A stretch of DNA of 64,000 nucleotides, taken from assembly GCF_030406905.1 (NCBI RefSeq), contig NZ_CP129137.1, forward strand, positions 7,719,501 through 7,783,500, read 5' to 3'. Below the pieces are notes generated by a model, which was not told the origin of the DNA, searched no databases, and saw only the letters and a program-made list of their open reading frames with translations. This document shows positions 16,511-24,483 of this stretch, one piece after another; within the stretch, counting starts at the first letter, position 1, and the number at the start of each line of letters is the position of its first letter. The position numbers and the translations under genes were made by a program. Source of the stretch: Streptomyces sp. HUAS CB01. Lineage in GTDB: Bacteria; Actinomycetota; Actinomycetes; Streptomycetales; Streptomycetaceae.

Positions 16511-17103
16511 CGTCCTCCCGCTTTCCCCTCATCCGCATGTACCTGCCATGTTGTCATGTATGCACCCGTCGTGTGGTGCGGTAGGGCCTCCCGAGGCGTC
16601 CGGCAGGGGAGAGGGGCACCGTCAGGCGCCGCGGCAGCCCGTCCTCGGGCTGCGCGGCAACGGAGGCGGCGGCACCACCCCTGGGCCCGAGGGCCCGTCC
16701 CGCTCGGGGACCCGCTCTTCGCCGTTCCCGTCCTGATGACCGCGGTGACCCGGTCCCACGTCGTGCGCCACCGAGCCCTGCCGTGATCGCCTCCGGACCG
16801 TCCTGACACGGCGAGAGCCGGTAACGGGGCCCAGGTGGGCGCCGGACACCCCGCATGCCGAGGAACCGGTGGTGCGGCGGCCGTTCGCGCGGAATCCGCT
16901 CGTCTACCCCCTGCGTCCGAGGACACGCGCGTCGTCGCGGGGAAAGCGACGTTCTTTCGCCGCCTGGCTTGACCGGCTCACAAAGGGTTCGCTGTGCAGG
17001 CTGACGCCTCCGTACCCAGCGGGTCACGATGATCGAGGGCCAGGAGGTTCGCGCGGCCGATGAAACCCATCGGTCCGGTCAGTCAGGGGAGGAGCGCTTT
17101 CTC
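16511..17103. other. Divergent intergenic region between anti-sigma and sigma genes
   Basis: I see no gene in this stretch. Near the anti-sigma start, CATGT occurs three times, at 16536, 16547 and 16555 (its complement ACATG on the minus strand), in a locally AT-richer segment. This could be an operator but matches no site that I know. A SigB-like promoter candidate lies at 16966-16990. Confidence 0.4.
16966..16990 (+). promoter_or_regulatory. Candidate SigB-type promoter upstream of the sigma factor gene
   Basis: GGCTT, 14 bases, GGGTTC fits the Streptomyces stress-sigma consensus GNNTN-(14-16)-GGGTA(C/T) except for one base in the -10 hexamer. It lies about 110 bases before the sigma factor ATG and would allow autoregulation. 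Confidence 0.35.
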
Positions 17104-18009
17104 ATGCCCGAGATCACCAGCCACCGTCACCGAGATCCTGTCCGAACCCACCGCGTTCACGCCGACCGAAGCGCCGGTGTCGTCCCCGGCCTTCCTGATC
17201 CGGGCCGCGCCACGCAGGTGTCCACCGGTGACGCACGAGAGCTCACCGTCCTCTTCTTCGACCGGCTGGGCGAACTGGAAGAGGGAACCAGGGAGTACCA
17301 GTACGTTCGCAACACCCTCGTGGAGATGAACCTCTCCCTGGTCAGGTTCGTGGCCAACCGGTTCCGCAACCGCGGCGGCGGGGAGATGGAGGACATCGTC
17401 CAGGTCGGGACCGTGGGGCTGATCAAGGCCATCGACCGGTTCGACCTCAGCCGCGAGGTCGCCTTCACCTCCTTCGCCATCCCGTACGTCCAGGGCGAGA
17501 TCATGAGGTACTTCCGCGACACCTCCTGGGCCGTCCATGTGCCCCGCCGCCTCCAGGAACTGCGCGTCGCACTCGCCAGGGCCAGGGAGCACCTCGTCGC
17601 CGCTCTCGACCGCGAGCCGACGGTGCGGGACCTCGCCGAGCACCTCGGCCTGACCGAGGCCGAGGTCGACGAGGGCATCGTCGCCGCCGCCGGATACCGG
17701 GCCGGGTCGCTCGACACCCCGAACACCGACAGCGACGCCGAGCACGCCGCCCTGGCCGACGGCCGCTCCCACCCGGAGCAGATCGGCGTCGACGACCCCG
17801 GCATGCAGCTCATGGAGGACATCCGCGCCCTGGTGCCCCACATGGCCGAACTCGACGACCGCGAACGCACCATCCTGGAACTGCGTTTCGGCCAGGAGCT
17901 GACCCAGGCACGCATCGGCGCCGAACTCGGCATCTCCCAGATGCACGTCTCCCGCATCCTGACCCGCACGCTGACCAAGCTGCGCACGCACCTGCTCGCG
18001 GAGGACTGA
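17104..18009 (+). CDS. RNA polymerase sigma factor of the SigB/SigF/SigG class
   Basis: The 301-residue protein has sigma region 2 (FRNRGGGEMEDIVQVGTVGLIKAIDRFDLS and AFTSFAIPYVQGEIMRYFRD), region 3 (VPRRLQEL..LAEHLGL) and region 4 (ELDDRERTILELRFGQELTQARIGAELGISQMHVSRIL). The layout is that of SigB, SigF and SigG of Streptomyces, which control stress responses and sporulation. The preferred ATG at 17104 follows GGGGAGGAG; an earlier in-frame ATG at 17029 lacks a site. Activity is probably held in check by the divergent anti-sigma protein and released through SpoIIE-type phosphatases. Confidence 0.9.
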   Translation: MPEITSHRHRDPVRTHRVHADRSAGVVPGLPDPGRATQVSTGDARELTVLFFDRLGELEEGTREYQYVRNTLVEMNLSLVRFVANRFRNRGGGEMEDIVQVGTVGLIKAIDRFDLSREVAFTSFAIPYVQGEIMRYFRDTSWAVHVPRRLQELRVALARAREHLVAALDREPTVRDLAEHLGLTEAEVDEGIVAAAGYRAGSLDTPNTDSDAEHAALADGRSHPEQIGVDDPGMQLMEDIRALVPHMAELDDRERTILELRFGQELTQARIGAELGISQMHVSRILTRTLTKLRTHLLAED

Positions 18010-18075
18010 CCCCGACCGGCCCGGCCGTGCTCCCGAGCCGACCGCACCGCGAAGAGCGCGGTCGCGAACCGGGCG

Positions 18076-18100
18076 GTGTTCCGTCCCTTGCGCCGGGTAG
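18076..18100 (+). promoter_or_regulatory. Candidate SigB-type promoter upstream of the AraC gene
   Basis: GTGTT, exactly 14 bases, GGGTAG agrees with GNNTN-(14-16)-GGGTA(C/T) in all but the last position. It lies about 65 bases after the sigma factor stop and 66 bases before the AraC-type ATG. The match suggests that the AraC gene belongs to the regulon of the neighbouring sigma factor. Confidence 0.45.
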
Positions 18101-18166
18101 GCGTAGCGCCGTACGAGGAAGGCCCCTCCGGGGTCGACGGGCATGGGGCGGCGGCGGGAGTGCTGA

Positions 18167-19114
18167 ATGGACACGCTGTGCTTCGACAGCACGGACCTGG
18201 AGGAGACGGAGGCGTTCCTGTCCTCGGCGTACACGCCGATGACGATCGGCGGGCGGCCGCGGAACTCGCGCGCAAGCATCGTCCGCCACTCCGCCGGCGG
18301 CCTGACGGTGGACCAGCTGGCCTTCGACTACACCATGGCGTACGACGCCGGCTGCCTGAACCGGGTGTGCCTGGTCACCGTGCACCAGGGACACTTCGCG
18401 GACACCACCGGCGGGGGCGAGGAACTGTTCGGCCCCCAGGAGACGTTCCTGCTCGCCCCGCACGACCGCCCGTACCGGGGCGAGGTCCGTTCGGCCCGCT
18501 ACACCCTCACCCTCTTCGATCCCTCGCTGCTGGGCGAAGTGGCCGGAACCGCAGACCGCTCCGGCGGAAGGGTGGAGCTGACCGGGCAGCGGGCGATCAG
18601 CCCGGCCGCGAACCGGCAGCTCGGCGCCACCGTCGCCTACCTGCGCGACCACGTCCTGGGCAGACCCGGGGCCGGTGCCGGCCCGCTGGTCGCGGCCACC
18701 GCGGCCCGCCACATGGCCGCAGTCGCCCTGGCAACCCTGCCCAACACCACTCTGGACGACGCACCCGAGCCGGTGGACCGCCGCGATGCCACCAGCGACA
18801 CGCTGCGCCGGGCCGTCTCCTTCATCGAGGCCAACGCCCACCGCGACATCGGCCTCGCCGACATCGCCGCTTCCGTCCCCGTCACGCCGCGCGCCGTGCA
18901 GTACGCCTTCGCCCGACACGCCGAGACCACCCCGCTGTCCTTCCTCAAACGTGTCCGCCTCGCCCGCGCCCACGAGGACCTGCGCAGCGCCGACCCGCGC
19001 ACCACCACCGTCACCGACATCGCCCTGCGGTGGGGATTCGCCCACCAGGGGCGCTTCGCCGCCGCCTACCGGGAGCTCTACGGCACCGCACCGTCGAAGA
19101 CCCTGCACAGGTGA
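18167..19114 (+). CDS. AraC-family transcriptional regulator
   Basis: The 315-residue protein has an N-terminal cupin-like sensory part (about 1-160) and a C-terminal AraC double helix-turn-helix (about 215-312) with the signature IALRWGFAHQGRFAAAYRELYGTAPS. The ligand and targets are unknown. GGGAG lies six bases upstream of the ATG. A SigB-like promoter candidate precedes it, and a strong hairpin lies about 70 bases after its stop. Confidence 0.9.
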   Translation: MDTLCFDSTDLEETEAFLSSAYTPMTIGGRPRNSRASIVRHSAGGLTVDQLAFDYTMAYDAGCLNRVCLVTVHQGHFADTTGGGEELFGPQETFLLAPHDRPYRGEVRSARYTLTLFDPSLLGEVAGTADRSGGRVELTGQRAISPAANRQLGATVAYLRDHVLGRPGAGAGPLVAATAARHMAAVALATLPNTTLDDAPEPVDRRDATSDTLRRAVSFIEANAHRDIGLADIAASVPVTPRAVQYAFARHAETTPLSFLKRVRLARAHEDLRSADPRTTTVTDIALRWGFAHQGRFAAAYRELYGTAPSKTLHR

Positions 19115-19180
19115 CACCCGCCGCCTCCGTCGGAGCCGGTGCTCCGTGCACCGGATGCGCACCGTTCCGACCCGGCCGGA

Positions 19181-19206
19181 CGCCGGGGGAGCGCTGCTCC
19201 CGGCGG
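19181..19206 (+). terminator. Hairpin terminator after the AraC gene
   Basis: CGCCGGGGGAGC, loop GCT, GCTCCCGGCG can form a stem of 10 or more pairs with one bulged G. It lies about 65 bases after the AraC stop. Confidence 0.5.
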
Positions 19207-19221
19207 TGCCGGCGCTGCGTT

Positions 19222-19299
19222 TCAGCTCGCCGGGGCGCCGTGCACGCCGAACTCGTCGATCGGGCAGCCCCACGCGGTCCTGCGCTGGACCCCCTGCAT
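19222..19299 (-). CDS. Possible 25-residue peptide gene
   Basis: A minus-strand frame MQGVQRRTAWGC...APAS has G or C at the third position of all 25 sense codons and an AAGG sequence six bases before its ATG. The single Cys sits in WGCPIDEFGVHG. It is short, and I know no family for it. It lies alone in a gap between two plus-strand genes, so it would need its own promoter. The codon bias is the main support. Confidence 0.3.
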   Translation of the reverse strand: MQGVQRRTAWGCPIDEFGVHGAPAS

Positions 19300-19447
19300 G
19301 CAGAACCTTGCGTCACCGGGCGGTTGGGCCTCCGGCCGTGTGCGGTCCTGTCGATCGGCGGGGTACGCCGGGAGGAGCGAGGGCCGGGGCATTGCGCGTG
19401 GAAAAACCAGTGGCCGCGCGGGCGGGCGGCGCCTACCGTCCCGTGCG

Positions 19448-19906
19448 ATGGACATCGTCTTCCGCAAGCTGCCGGACAACCGGCACGACATCCTCGTACG
19501 GGACCGGCGCGGCCCCGACGTCCGGCTGCCCGCGCAGCCGACCGGCCCCACCCTGCCGCACGACCTGGTCCACGCCGCCGTCGAGCGGACGCTCGGCATC
19601 ACCGACGGCTTCTGGGGCGCCATGGCCGATGGCGCCACCTTCCAGGGGTTCGAACCGGTCGCCCCGGGCAGGCACCGCCGCTCGGGCCTGAAGGTGCTGC
19701 GCCGCAAGGGGGACCGGGTCATGGCCGCCGAGATGACCGTCAACTGGGCCTATCGCGTCTGGTCCGGCCTCCCCACCGAGGGCCGCGGCATCGGCCGTGC
19801 CCCCCTCGACGACGACGCCCTCGCCCGTACCGGCCCCGCGCTCGACGAGGCCTCTGCCCGCTGGCAGGCCGTCGCGGAGGGCGACAGCCTCATCTGGCAC
19901 TGGTGA
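19448..19906 (+). CDS. Conserved protein of unknown function (152 residues)
   Basis: The protein begins MDIVFRKLPDNRHDILVRDRRGPDV and has a central block AEMTVNWAYRVWSGLPTEGRG. It has no signal or membrane segment. I recognise no family. A -10-like TACCGT (19434-19439) lies eight bases before the ATG and no Shine-Dalgarno sequence is present, so the message may be leaderless. The 7-base tandem repeat at 19943 begins 36 bases after its stop. Confidence 0.7.
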   Translation: MDIVFRKLPDNRHDILVRDRRGPDVRLPAQPTGPTLPHDLVHAAVERTLGITDGFWGAMADGATFQGFEPVAPGRHRRSGLKVLRRKGDRVMAAEMTVNWAYRVWSGLPTEGRGIGRAPLDDDALARTGPALDEASARWQAVAEGDSLIWHW

Positions 19907-19942
19907 CCGGTTCGTGCCGTTGCCCCGAGTGGACGATCCTGG

Positions 19943-19991
19943 TGGCGAGTGGCGAGTGGCGAGTGGCGAGTGGCGAGTGGCGAGTGGCGAG
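19943..19991 (+). repeat. Tandem repeat, seven copies of a 7-base unit TGGCGAG
   Basis: Seven perfect copies of TGGCGAG run from 19943 to 19991, followed by one imperfect copy (AGGCGGG). The array ends 9 bases before the ATG of the next gene. Three units make 21 bases, so a frame crossing it changes with each unit gained or lost, and every unit carries a GAG core that could pair with 16S rRNA. Confidence 0.9.
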
Positions 19992-20000
19992 AGGCGGGTC

Positions 20001-20360
20001 ATGGCGGTGCAGGGTGAGCCGGTGGCGGACTCCTGCGGCCGTCCCCGGTCGGCGGACGGGCCGCGCGGCGGCGCGCCCCGCACCTACTGGGAGCACCGCG
20101 GCCCGAGGACCTGGAGCGAGGTCACCGTGCGCGTCCGCTACGGCGACGTGACGGGGGAACCGGCGCCCGCCTTCCCGCTCGTCCGCACCGCCCGGCGCGC
20201 CCCGCGGAACGTCCTCGTGGAACGCGCGGACGGCACCGGGGCGGTGAAGCCGGTCCGGCTGCTGCGGCGGGAGCATCCCCGCCCGCGCGGTGACCGCGAG
20301 CCTCGGCGGGGGTGCCCGGGAGGTCCGGCCGGAGGCGGACGTCCCGCGCCCCGCCGCTGA
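20001..20360 (+). CDS. Small basic protein of unknown function downstream of a 7-base repeat
   Basis: The 119-residue frame has a plausible conserved core (PRTYWEHRGPRTWSEVTVRV, LVRTARRAPRNVLVERADG) followed by an Arg/Gly/Pro-rich tail that may be out of its ancestral frame. The ATG follows GAGAGGCGGGTC directly after the tandem repeat. The frame is also open upstream through the repeat, so a longer translated form is possible. No family is recognised. Confidence 0.5.
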   Translation: MAVQGEPVADSCGRPRSADGPRGGAPRTYWEHRGPRTWSEVTVRVRYGDVTGEPAPAFPLVRTARRAPRNVLVERADGTGAVKPVRLLRREHPRPRGDREPRRGCPGGPAGGGRPAPRR

Positions 20361-20406
20361 GCGCCGGGAGCCGCGATCCCCCGAACACGCGCAAGGGCCG
20401 ACCCGT

Positions 20407-21273
20407 TCAGCCCAGGGCGATCAGTACGACCGCGACGCCCGTGCACAGCAGCCCCGCGATCTGGACGGCGGTGGGGCGTTCGTGGAGGAACACGATCGCC
20501 AGGACCACCGGGACCGCGGGGTACAGGGAGGCCAGGACCGTTGCCAGCGCCAGCAACTGGTGGAGGGCGGCGGCCTGGTAGAGCACGAGGGCGACCGCGC
20601 CCATCGAGCCCACCGCCAGTGCCGGGAGGACGAACCCGCGGGGCAGGCGGAGCGTCGCACCGGCCGCCCGGGCCATGAGGGCGATCGTGAGCGTGGCCAC
20701 GACGCGGGCGGTCAGGATCGGCCAGAGGCCCGCGGCCGGGTCGATCCGGGAGATCGCCAGGAACTGCACCGCGAAGCCGACACCGGCGAGGAGCCCGTAC
20801 CGTGCCCCGGCCGCGGTCCCCGAGTCCTCGGGCCGGTCGCTGCGGGACACCAGCCAGAGTGCGGGGAGCGCCGCCGCGACGCCGAGCCAGGCGAGCGGGC
20901 TCGGCCGGTCACCGAGGACCACGACGCCGACGAGCACTGGCAGCGCGACTCCCGCGACATTGCTGAGCGGGGCGACCACGCTCATCTGACCGGCCGCCAG
21001 CCCCCGGTACAGACAGGCCACACCGATGCCGGTGCCCACTCCCGAGACCGCACCCCAACCCAGGGCGCCGGCGGTGATGTGCGGGGCCGACAGGAGCGGC
21101 GCGTCCACACCCGCCGCCCGCGTCACGACCACCACGGCGAGCATCAGGACGATCCCGCCGAGCTGCCCGAACGCCGCGACGGCGTAGCTGTCCGCCCGTC
21201 TGGCCAGCAGTCCGCTGAGGAAGTGCACGAGCCCGAACAAGAAGGCGGCGACCAGCGCGAACAGTTCCGGCAT
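20407..21273 (-). CDS. EamA/DMT-family transporter
   Basis: The 288-residue protein has about ten hydrophobic helices in two EamA repeats, with a short charged link near the middle (SRSDRPEDSG). Members export amino acids or other metabolites by proton exchange at the inner membrane. The ATG at 21273 follows GGGAGGACGTGG. It is divergent from a YheO-like regulator and an aminotransferase gene, and the twin palindromes at 21484-21518 lie between, so it may be co-regulated with them as an exporter. Confidence 0.88.
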   Translation of the reverse strand: MPELFALVAAFLFGLVHFLSGLLARRADSYAVAAFGQLGGIVLMLAVVVVTRAAGVDAPLLSAPHITAGALGWGAVSGVGTGIGVACLYRGLAAGQMSVVAPLSNVAGVALPVLVGVVVLGDRPSPLAWLGVAAALPALWLVSRSDRPEDSGTAAGARYGLLAGVGFAVQFLAISRIDPAAGLWPILTARVVATLTIALMARAAGATLRLPRGFVLPALAVGSMGAVALVLYQAAALHQLLALATVLASLYPAVPVVLAIVFLHERPTAVQIAGLLCTGVAVVLIALG

Positions 21274-21483
21274 CCACGTCCTCCCGGCGGCTGTCCGGCC
21301 CGCGCACCGGTTGCCGGCCGGGGAACGGCCGTTGCTGCCGCCCGCTCGCTCTGCCGCACCGTCGGGACCGGCTCCCGGCCCGCGCGGACACCGCACACCC
21401 TAGCGCCGGGCAGGCGTTCTCCCCCGGCGCCGGACCGCCGCGCGGCCGGGGCGTCCGGGCGTTGCGTACGGCCGACCTCTGGT

Positions 21484-21518
21484 CTGGACATTCCGTCCAG
21501 CCTGGACGTACAGTCCAG
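21484..21518. promoter_or_regulatory. Two tandem operator-like palindromes CTGGAC-N5-GTCCAG
   Basis: CTGGAC-ATTCC-GTCCAG (21484-21500) and CTGGAC-GTACA-GTCCAG (21502-21518) are both perfect six-base inverted repeats with five-base spacers, centred 18 bases apart. They lie 67 bases before the YheO-like regulator ATG and in the divergent region of the EamA gene. The pattern is that of a dimeric regulator binding two adjacent sites; the regulator encoded next door is the first candidate. Confidence 0.7.
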
Positions 21519-21584
21519 AGAGAGGCCGCGGACTCGGGAGCGGCAGACACGGACCGCGCAGGCAGGGAGACGGAGGCCGCACTC

Positions 21585-22232
21585 ATGCCGGCAGGAGAAC
21601 ACCCGGACCCCCGCGTCCGTACGTGGTCGCCCGTGTGCCTGGCCGTGGCTCGGCTCCTCGGTCCCTACGCCGAGGTGGTCCTGCACGACCCGGGCACGGA
21701 CAGCGTGCTGGCCATCTGGAACCCCATGAACGGCCGCAAGGCGGGGGACCCGTCGATGCTCGGGGAACTGGACGCACTCGAGCCCGCCGCGCAGGACGTC
21801 TTCGGCCCTTACGAGAAGCTCCTCGCCGACGGACGCCGGCTCTCCTCGGTCAGCGCGGTGCTGCGCGGCGACGACGGCGATGCCTCGGCCGTCCTCTGCG
21901 TCAATCTCGACCGCACTCCGCTGGAGCGGGCCGCCGCCCTGCTGAGCTCCTTCGGCGCCCCCGTCGTGGAGCGCCCCGAGCCGCTCTTCGAGCAGGACTG
22001 GGCCGATCGCGTCCAGCACGTCGTCGGCACCTACGTACGGGAGTGCGGCCGCCCGGTCGAGCGCCTGACCCGGCAGGACCGGCTCGCGGTTCTGGGACGG
22101 CTGGACGAGGCGAAGGTGTTCGGCGTCCGCCGCGCCGTGCCCGTCGTGGCCGGGGCGCTCCGCGTGTCGCGCTCCACCGTCTACGACCTCCTGGCCGAAC
22201 ACCGAACCCCCGGCACGAAGGACCCCGCATGA
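21585..22232 (+). CDS. YheO/DauR-like PAS and helix-turn-helix transcriptional regulator
   Basis: The 215-residue protein has an N-terminal YheO-like PAS domain (LLGPYAEVVLHDPGTDSVLAIWNPMNGRKAGDP) and a C-terminal helix-turn-helix (RRAVPVVAGALRVSRSTVYDLLAEHR). Known members respond to amino acids, such as DauR in D-arginine catabolism. GGAGG precedes the ATG. Its TGA overlaps the aminotransferase ATG, so the two are coupled, and it probably controls that operon and perhaps the divergent exporter through the palindromes upstream. Confidence 0.85.
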   Translation: MPAGEHPDPRVRTWSPVCLAVARLLGPYAEVVLHDPGTDSVLAIWNPMNGRKAGDPSMLGELDALEPAAQDVFGPYEKLLADGRRLSSVSAVLRGDDGDASAVLCVNLDRTPLERAAALLSSFGAPVVERPEPLFEQDWADRVQHVVGTYVRECGRPVERLTRQDRLAVLGRLDEAKVFGVRRAVPVVAGALRVSRSTVYDLLAEHRTPGTKDPA

Positions 22233-23362
22233 CCCGGCTGCCCGATTTCCGACTCGAGACCTTCTTCTCCCGCTGGGAGTTCGCGGCACGCCACCACCTC
22301 ACCGCCTCCGACGCCCAGAGCATGGCGCTCGGTGAACTCCTCGCCCTCGCCGACGACGAGGACCGCGCCGCCTTCGAGAACCTGCATCTCGGCTACACCG
22401 AGACGTACGGCGACCCCGGCCTGCGCGAGGCCGTCGCCGCCACCTACGAACGGGCGGACGCGGCCGATGTGCTGTGCTTCGCCGGCGCCGAAGAGGCTCT
22501 GTACCTGGCCATGAACGTCCTGCTCGGGCCGGACGACCATGCCGTGGTGATCACCCCCAACTACCAGGCCGCCGAGACGGTCCCGCTCGCCCTCTGCGAG
22601 GTCACCGGCGTCGCGCTCGACGCCGATCGCGACTGGGCCCTGGACCTGGACGCCGTGGCCGCCGCACTGCGCCCCGAGACCCGCGTCGTCTCGGTCAACT
22701 TCCCCAACAACCCCACCGGGAAGGTCGTCGACACCGGGACCTTCACCGCCCTCGCGCGGCTGTGCGACGAACGCGGCATCCACCTCTTCAGCGACGAGGT
22801 CTACCGCGGCCTCGAACGCGACCCCGCCCGCACCCTCCCGCAGGCCGCCGATCTGTCCGCACACGCACTGTCGCTCAACGTGACCTCCAAGGCCCTCGGA
22901 CTGCCCGGGCTGCGGATCGGCTGGATCACCTGCCGTGACCGCGCCCTGCTGTCCCGGCTGGAACGGGCCAAGCACTACACCACGATCTGCAACTCCGCCC
23001 CCAGCGAGGTCCTGGCCCGGATCGCGATCAAGGCCAGGGAGACGATCCTCGGCCGCAACCGCGCCCTGATCGAGCGGAACCTGCCCGCGTTCGACTCCTT
23101 CTTCGCCGAGTTCCCCGACGCGTTCGACTGGAAGGCACCCGACGGCGGCTGCGTCGCCTACCCCCGTTATCTCGGCCCGGAAGGAGTCGAGGAGTTCTGC
23201 GGCCGTCTCCTCGACGAGGCCGGCGTCCTCCTGCTGCCCGCGAGCATCTACCGCTCGGAACTCACCGCCGCGCCCGCCGACCGCTTCCGCATCGGAGTCG
23301 GCCGCCGCGGCGCGGAGCAGGCCCTGGACGCCTTCGCCCGGTGGATGAAGGCCCGACGATGA
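22229..23362 (+). CDS. PLP-dependent class I/II aminotransferase
   Basis: The 377-residue protein has the fold-type I signatures in order: aromatic NYQ after VVITP, NFPNNPTGK (158-165), FSDEVYRG with Asp189, TSKALGLPGLRIGW with Schiff-base Lys221 and Arg229. It should transfer an amino group using pyridoxal phosphate in the cytoplasm; the substrate is unknown. The start overlaps the regulator stop (ATGA), and its own stop overlaps the start of a decayed ornithine-cyclodeaminase-like gene in the same way, so the original operon had three coupled genes. Confidence 0.88.
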   Translation: MTRLPDFRLETFFSRWEFAARHHLTASDAQSMALGELLALADDEDRAAFENLHLGYTETYGDPGLREAVAATYERADAADVLCFAGAEEALYLAMNVLLGPDDHAVVITPNYQAAETVPLALCEVTGVALDADRDWALDLDAVAAALRPETRVVSVNFPNNPTGKVVDTGTFTALARLCDERGIHLFSDEVYRGLERDPARTLPQAADLSAHALSLNVTSKALGLPGLRIGWITCRDRALLSRLERAKHYTTICNSAPSEVLARIAIKARETILGRNRALIERNLPAFDSFFAEFPDAFDWKAPDGGCVAYPRYLGPEGVEEFCGRLLDEAGVLLLPASIYRSELTAAPADRFRIGVGRRGAEQALDAFARWMKARR

Positions 23363-23735
23363 CCGCTCTGCCCGTCCTCCCCCGCGGACGTGACCGCTGC
23401 CGCGGCGACTGGACGGGGTACGCGAGGCCCTGATCCCCCATGCGCGGGGCGACACGGCCGTGCCGGCACCCCCGCATCCGGAGTTCCCCGAGGCCGGCGG
23501 CGACTGCCACGTCACGGCCGGACGGCTGACCGTCGGCGGCACCTTCACCGTCAAGATCGCCACGCAGTTCCACCGCAACGCCGACCGCGGTCTGCCCGCG
23601 CACCACGGCCTGGCGTGCCTCCTCGACGCCCGTACCGGACGGCCACGCGCGATCCTCGACGACGACGGGCCGCTTCCGCCCTGCGCACCGCCCCGTCGGC
23701 CGCCGCCACTGCCGTGAACTCCTCGACGAGGAGTC
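23359..23735 (+). pseudogene. Frameshifted and truncated ornithine cyclodeaminase/mu-crystallin family gene
   Basis: An ATG overlaps the aminotransferase stop and opens MTALPVLPRGRD, but the frame ends at 23433. The homology continues in a second frame (LDGVREALIPHARGDTAV, then GGTFTVKIATQFHRN and RGLPAHHGLACLLDARTG) and then in a third frame (ALRTAPSAAATAV). These fragments fit in order the N-terminal third of ornithine-cyclodeaminase proteins (VKI..NxxRGLPxxxGLxLLxDxxTG, LTxLRTAAxxA). The rest, about 200 residues including the NAD site, is missing. At least two frameshifts plus a deletion make it non-functional. Confidence 0.65.
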
Positions 23736-24156
23736 GATGCGGGCCTCTCGACGCCTCCGCACCAGGCCCTCGCGAACCGTCCTCGTCGTCAGTCCTCGCC
23801 GCGCAAGATGTTCCACTCCGGGTCCCCCTCGGCTCGTTCACGCGTCTCCGGGCTGCCCGACTCCACGATCGTCTCGACCGACCGAGGCGGCCCGATGACT
23901 GCCTCGGGCGGAGAGCCGGGACCCACGTCGGGGCGTCGGAGCTGAGCGCCCCGGGCACGTTCAGCCGGGTCCGGACGGTCCGATGCCGGCCCCGGCCTGC
24001 CCCCGACTCGCCGCGTCCGGGCGCGTCGTCCGCCCTGCACGGCGTGCTCCCGGTGGCGGGCGGCGCAACGAGGGTTGAAGCTCGCACCGGGGGAACACGC
24101 CGGGATGAGAGCCCCTGGCACCGGGCTCCGACCGTGATCCACCGAAGGAGTACGTC
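23736..24156. other. Gap with a possible minus-strand gene fragment
   Basis: I see no intact gene in this stretch. On the minus strand, 23789-23926 reads VGPGSPPEAVIG...GDPEWNILRGED with good codon bias and a TGA, but it has no clear start or ribosome binding site and no family that I know. It may be the tail of another decayed gene. Confidence 0.3.
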
Positions 24157-24483
24157 ATGCCTGCCGGATCCAGCCCCAAGCGGGAGCGCCAGTACGAACA
24201 CATCAAGGAAAGCGCCCAGAAGCGCGGCGCGTCGGCCTCGCGCGCCAAGGAGATCGCGGCGCGCACGGTCAACAAGGAGCGGGCACGCGCGGGGGAGTCC
24301 AAGAGCGCGAGCAAGACGTCCACCCAGGACCGCAAGTCGGCCTCGCAGCGCGGTGGCGAGCGGTCCCACCAGGGCGCGCAGGGGCCGACCAAGGACCAGC
24401 TCTACGAAGAGGCCAAGAAGAAGAACATCGAGGGACGCTCCTCGATGAACAAGGACGAGCTGCGCCGTGCACTCGGCCGCTGA
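24157..24483 (+). CDS. Small basic actinobacterial protein with Rho-N-like C-terminus (often named plasmid stabilization protein)
   Basis: The 108-residue, Lys/Arg-rich protein begins SSPKRERQYEHIKESAQKRG and contains AKEIAARTVNKERARAGE and then GPTKDQLYEEAKKKNIEGRSSMNKDEL. The last block resembles the N-terminal helix-extended-loop of Rho-type (SAP-like) nucleic-acid binding domains. The family is widespread in actinobacteria; the name plasmid stabilization protein is traditional and not proven. AAGGAG lies eight bases before the ATG. Confidence 0.88.
   Translation: MPAGSSPKRERQYEHIKESAQKRGASASRAKEIAARTVNKERARAGESKSASKTSTQDRKSASQRGGERSHQGAQGPTKDQLYEEAKKKNIEGRSSMNKDELRRALGR

Noticed and set aside
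19649..19658. GGTTCGAACC resembling a tRNA T-loop
   Set aside because: It lies in a coding frame, and no acceptor stem, D-arm or anticodon arm can be folded around it.
19943..19991. CRISPR or iteron array
   Set aside because: The unit is only seven bases, without spacers or replication genes nearby.
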